From Schaalia odontolytica (GTDB lineage Bacteria > Actinomycetota > Actinomycetes > Actinomycetales > Actinomycetaceae), in contig NZ_PKKM01000006.1 of NCBI RefSeq assembly GCF_002847525.1, forward strand, positions 62,001 through 126,000: a stretch of 64,000 bases of DNA, read 5' to 3'. How positions within the stretch are numbered: the first letter of the stretch is position 1; each line of letters starts with the position of its first letter. Both the position numbers and the translations under genes were made by a program. Positions 60,912-64,000 of this stretch are shown in pieces. The notes below the pieces were generated by a model. It saw only the letters and a program-made list of their open reading frames with translations. It did no database searches and was not told where the DNA came from.

Positions 60912-61232
60912 ATGAGCTCCAACGTGGTCTACGCGATCGTCAAGGCTGGCGGCCGGCAGGAAAAGGTGTCCGTCGGTGACGTCGTCGTCGTCGACAAGCT
61001 GGCAGAAGAAATCGGTTCGAGCATCGAGCTCCAGCCGCTGATGCTGGTGGATGGCGACGCCATCACCGTTGACGCAGCCAAGCTGGGCAAGGTTTCCGTC
61101 AAGGCTGAGGTTGTTGACTCGGCCAAGGGCCCCAAGATTTCCATCATTAAGTACAAGAACAAGTCGGGCTACCGCAAGCGCCAGGGACACCGTCAGAAGA
61201 TGTCGGTCGTCAAGATCACCGAGATCGCCTGA
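60912..61232 (+). CDS. rplU: 50S ribosomal protein L21
   Basis: 106-residue L21: VVYAIVKAGGRQEKVSVGD at the N-terminus and KSGYRKRQGHRQ near the C-terminus are diagnostic. Start ATG 60912 (GAGAAGAG upstream) adds four residues before VVYAIV; GTG 60924 is an alternative. A longer open frame upstream covers the leader and is not credible. Followed by rpmA 34 nt later. Confidence 0.96.
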   Translation: MSSNVVYAIVKAGGRQEKVSVGDVVVVDKLAEEIGSSIELQPLMLVDGDAITVDAAKLGKVSVKAEVVDSAKGPKISIIKYKNKSGYRKRQGHRQKMSVVKITEIA

Positions 61233-61266
61233 ACCCGACGTTCCCACGAGCAGAAAGTAGCAACTG

Positions 61267-61524
61267 ATGGCACATAAGAAGGGCCTTGGTTCCTCCCGTA
61301 ACGGTCGCGACTCGAACGCGCAGCGCCTCGGCGTGAAGCGCTACGGCGGCCAGCTGGTCAACGCTGGTGAGATCCTCGTTCGTCAGCGCGGCACCCACTT
61401 CCACCCTGGCGACGGCGTTGGCCGTGGCAAGGATGACACCCTGTTCGCCCTGCGCGCCGGTGCGGTTGAGTTCGGCCGCAAGCGCGATCGCAAGGTCGTC
61501 AGCGTTTCGCCGGTCTCTGCCTGA
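61267..61524 (+). CDS. rpmA: 50S ribosomal protein L27
   Basis: 85-residue L27. It starts [20 protein letters not shown], so there is no cleavable N-terminal extension as in Firmicutes. [21 protein letters not shown] is typical. The N-terminus reaches the peptidyl transferase centre. Cotranscribed with rplU; a terminator follows. Confidence 0.97.
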   Translation: MAHKKGLGSSRNGRDSNAQRLGVKRYGGQLVNAGEILVRQRGTHFHPGDGVGRGKDDTLFALRAGAVEFGRKRDRKVVSVSPVSA

Positions 61525-61536
61525 GACCGCGCGCAT

Positions 61537-61568
61537 AAAGGGCGTCCGGCGTTGCCGGGCGCCCTTTT
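61537..61568 (+). terminator. Intrinsic terminator after rpmA
   Basis: Stem AAAGGGCG...CGCCCTTT (61537-61544 with 61560-61567), extended by CCGG pairs, ending in TTTT. Confidence 0.85.
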
Positions 61569-61599
61569 CAACATTCATTTTCAGTCGTCAGGAGCAATA

Positions 61600-63123
61600 G
61601 TGGCAGACTTCGTGGATCGCGTGACTCTGCACGCGATGGGTGGCAACGGCGGTAACGGCGTTGCCTCGATTAAGCGTGAAAAGTTTAAGCCGCTGGCCGG
61701 CCCTGACGGCGGTGACGGCGGTAATGGCGGCTCGGTCATCCTAGAGGTGAGCGAGCAGGAGACCACGCTGCTGAACTACCACCGCAGCCCGCACCGCCGT
61801 GCGGATAACGGTACGCCCGGCATGGGTGACTTCCGCCAGGGAAAGACCGGCGCAGACATCATCTTGCCGGTTCCCGAGGGCACGGTCGTCAAGTCTATGT
61901 CGGGCGAGCTGCTCGCCGACCTGACGGGTGCGGGTGCCCGCTACGTGGTCGCCGAGGGCGGCCGCGGCGGCCTGGGCAACGCTGCGCTGGCATCGAAGGC
62001 TCGTAAGGCCCCCGGCTTCGCCCTGCTGGGCGAGCCCGGCGAGGAGCGCGACGTCATCCTTGAGCTGAAGTCCGTTGCGGACGTGGCTCTCGTCGGCTTC
62101 CCGTCGGCGGGTAAGTCATCGCTGATTGCGGCCCTGAGCTCGGCGCGCCCGAAGATTGCCGACTACCCCTTCACGACGCTGGTCCCGAACCTGGGCGTGG
62201 TGTCGGCCGGCGATACGCGCTACACGGTAGCCGACGTCCCCGGCCTGATCCCCGGTGCCTCTCAGGGCCGAGGCCTCGGCCTCGACTTCCTGCGCCACAT
62301 TGAGCGTTGCGCCGTCATCGTGCACGTGCTCGACACCGCCGCCTTCGAGACCGATCGTGAGCCGGTTGAGGACCTGCGCATCATCGAGGCAGAGCTGGAG
62401 GCTTACCAGGGTGACCTGACGCAGGTCGAGGGCTACGTGCCGATCATGGAGCGCCCCCGCGTCATCGTTTTGAACAAGATCGACATCCCGGACGGGCGTG
62501 ATCTCGCCGAGATTACGCGCCCGGACCTGGAGTCTTTCGGCTGGCCCGTCCTCGAGGTGTCCGCCGTGTCCCACGAGGGCCTCAAGGAGCTGTCCTTTGC
62601 TCTGGCCGCGATCGTTGAGGAGGAACGCGCGAAGCGTCCCGCCCTCGAGGCCGCCCGCCCCGTCATCCGTCCGAAGGCCGTCGGGCGTAGCGTGGAGATC
62701 ACGGTGCGCAAGACCCGTAAGGATGGCGAAGAGGTCTTCCAGGTGCGCGGCGACAAGCCGGAGCGCTGGGTGCGTCAGACCGACTTCGCGAATGACGAGG
62801 CCGTGGGCTACCTTGCGGATCGCCTGAACGCCGCGGGCGTCGAGGACGAGCTGATGAAGGCCGGCGCGGTCGCCGGCGACACCGTCGTGATCGGCGACCT
62901 GGACGGAGGCGTCGTCTTCGATTGGGAGCCGACCCTCACAACCGGACCGGAGCTGCTGGGTTCGCGCGGCACCGACCTGCGCCTGGATCAGAACGCGCGT
63001 CCGAGCCGTAAGGAGCGCCGCGAGGTGTACCACCAGGTCATGGATGCCAAGACCGCTGCCCGTGACGAGCTATGGACGGAGCGCCAGGCCGGGCACTGGA
63101 CCGACGCGTCGGATCAGTCATGA
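61600..63123 (+). CDS. obgE: GTPase Obg/CgtA
   Basis: 507-residue ribosome-associated GTPase. The Gly-rich Obg fold (about 1-158) has [16 protein letters not shown] and [10 protein letters not shown]-motifs: GFPSAGKSS (about 167-175), DVPGLIPGA and NKIDIPDG. An OCT domain (about 345-425) and a charged tail follow. Start is GTG 61600 with CAGGAGCAAT upstream. Standard position after rpmA; the stop overlaps proB (ATGA). Confidence 0.95.
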   Translation: MADFVDRVTLHAMGGNGGNGVASIKREKFKPLAGPDGGDGGNGGSVILEVSEQETTLLNYHRSPHRRADNGTPGMGDFRQGKTGADIILPVPEGTVVKSMSGELLADLTGAGARYVVAEGGRGGLGNAALASKARKAPGFALLGEPGEERDVILELKSVADVALVGFPSAGKSSLIAALSSARPKIADYPFTTLVPNLGVVSAGDTRYTVADVPGLIPGASQGRGLGLDFLRHIERCAVIVHVLDTAAFETDREPVEDLRIIEAELEAYQGDLTQVEGYVPIMERPRVIVLNKIDIPDGRDLAEITRPDLESFGWPVLEVSAVSHEGLKELSFALAAIVEEERAKRPALEAARPVIRPKAVGRSVEITVRKTRKDGEEVFQVRGDKPERWVRQTDFANDEAVGYLADRLNAAGVEDELMKAGAVAGDTVVIGDLDGGVVFDWEPTLTTGPELLGSRGTDLRLDQNARPSRKERREVYHQVMDAKTAARDELWTERQAGHWTDASDQS

Positions 63124-64000
63124 GCGGAGTGTCCGCGGCTTCTCGCATCGTCGTTAAGATCGGCTCGTCGTCGCTCACGCGCGAGGACGGCGGCCTGGAT
63201 CTGAATCGTATCGACTCGGTCGCGCGCCTCGTGGCGCGTTGGCGCGGGGCGGACCGCGAGGTCGTCATCGTGTCGTCGGGCGCGGTCGCGGCGGGCCTTG
63301 ATCCGCTCGGCTTTACCTCCAAGCCGAAGGACCTGCCGAGTGTGCAGGCCGCCGCCGCGATGGGGCAGGGGCTCCTGATGGCACGGTGGACAGCCGCCTT
63401 CCAGGCGCACCACCTGGATGCCGCTCAGGTGCTGCTGACGACCGACGATGTCATGCGCCGCGACCACTACACGAACGTGCGCGCGTCGCTGACGCGACTC
63501 CTCGGGCTCGGTGTTGTCCCGATTCTCAACGAAAATGACGCGGTGACCACCCGCGAGCTGCGTTTTGGCGATAACGATCGTCTTGCCGCGCTCATTGCCC
63601 AGATGATCAAGGCCGACGCCCTCGTGCTGCTGACGGACGTCGACGGCCTCTACACGGCTCCTCCGGACCACCCGGGCTCGAAGCTGATCGAACGTGTCGA
63701 GAGCGCGGACGACCTCATGAGCGTGCTCGTGACGGGTGCGGGCTCGCGCGTGGGCACGGGCGGCATGGCAACGAAGGTGCAGGCCGCGATGCTGGCGACC
63801 ACCAGCGGCATCGGCGTGCAGCTCGCCTGCGCCGATGCTCTGGAGTCGGTGCTCGCGGGCAAGAAGGTTGGCACGTGGTTCGAGCCTTCCCAGGAGCGTC
63901 CGGCCTCGCGCCGCCTGTGGATTGCCCACGTGGCACCGTCACGCGGCGAGATCATCGTTGACGAGGGTGCTGCGCACGCGATCACGGTCGGCAAGAAGTC
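63120..64000 (+). CDS. proB: Glutamate 5-kinase ProB, 3'-truncated by window edge
   Basis: The first ~293 residues of the enzyme that phosphorylates glutamate at the start of proline synthesis. The frame is open to the window end. [12 protein letters not shown] (about 9-20) is the N-terminal ATP loop. [51 protein letters not shown] and [12 protein letters not shown] are all amino-acid kinase motifs of ProB. The PUA domain begins near residue 280. ATG 63120 overlaps the obg stop. With putA at 34-37 kb the window holds both a proline-degrading and a proline-making enzyme. Confidence 0.93.
   Translation, partial: MSGVSAASRIVVKIGSSSLTREDGGLDLNRIDSVARLVARWRGADREVVIVSSGAVAAGLDPLGFTSKPKDLPSVQAAAAMGQGLLMARWTAAFQAHHLDAAQVLLTTDDVMRRDHYTNVRASLTRLLGLGVVPILNENDAVTTRELRFGDNDRLAALIAQMIKADALVLLTDVDGLYTAPPDHPGSKLIERVESADDLMSVLVTGAGSRVGTGGMATKVQAAMLATTSGIGVQLACADALESVLAGKKVGTWFEPSQERPASRRLWIAHVAPSRGEIIVDEGAAHAITVGKK

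Noticed and set aside
1..64000. tRNA or rRNA genes
   Set aside because: I noticed no cloverleaf-like or rRNA-like segments in the gaps, which are few and short; a tRNAscan run would be decisive.

Overview
The window is a high-GC, gene-dense chromosomal segment of an actinobacterium. The division-cell wall (dcw) cluster has no ftsA. DivIVA, SepF and a SepIVA-like coiled-coil protein are present, along with a PriA-type isomerase, an actinobacterial RNase E/G, and a secreted fucosidase ending in choline-binding-type repeats. Together these suggest the Actinomycetaceae (Schaalia/Actinomyces-like, host-associated). The genus is inference, not proven by the sequence. I saw no tRNA, rRNA, IS element, prophage or CRISPR array.

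Layout. 1-1432: 3' part of dinB and a DUF3040 membrane protein. 1433-1942: long mraZ leader with three phased MraZ boxes. 1943-18153: dcw cluster mraZ-rsmH-ftsL-ftsI-murF-mraY-murD-ftsW-murG-murC-ftsQ-ftsZ-pgeF-sepF-yggT-divIVA, mostly overlapping or closely spaced. murE and ylmE are missing from their usual places. 18224-25825: lspA, a RluD-type pseudouridine synthase, dnaE, a small antisense S4 protein, a hypothetical gene, priA and sseB. 25900-28255: infC-rpmI-rplT-trmH translation operon behind a highly structured leader that ends in an intrinsic terminator; infC appears to start at ATC. 28302-33729: thiL, a possible small gene, three tandem paralogous single-pass membrane proteins, and a TetR regulator. 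33999-37562: bifunctional putA. 37732-45034: rpmB (minus), then the DAK2-recG-rsmD-coaD-sepIVA-yceD-rnc run. 45084-57554: a NarL-type response regulator, a very large multidomain GH29 fucosidase and, on the minus strand, cydA-cydB and cydD-cydC-sensor kinase. 57969-64000: rne, rplU, rpmA, obgE and the 5' part of proB.

How the genes work together. The first 18 kb makes lipid-linked peptidoglycan precursor (MurF, MraY, MurD, MurG, MurC), polymerises it at the septum (FtsW, FtsI) and organises the divisome (FtsZ, FtsQ, FtsL, SepF, DivIVA). The cyd genes build cytochrome bd oxidase and its CydDC exporter. The GAF-domain histidine kinase overlaps cydC and may pair with the response regulator on the far side of the fucosidase gene. 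Several genes (dnaE, thiL, response regulator, lspA) have a -10-like hexamer placed 6-8 nt before the start codon, which suggests leaderless transcripts.

The most interesting items are the infC leader (competing stems, terminator, possible leaderless upstream ORF and ATC start), the tandem paralogue triplet at 29.6-32.9 kb, the split two-component system around the fucosidase, and the repeated basic/acidic linear motifs in the RNase E tail. All calls come from reading the sequence; no database search was run.
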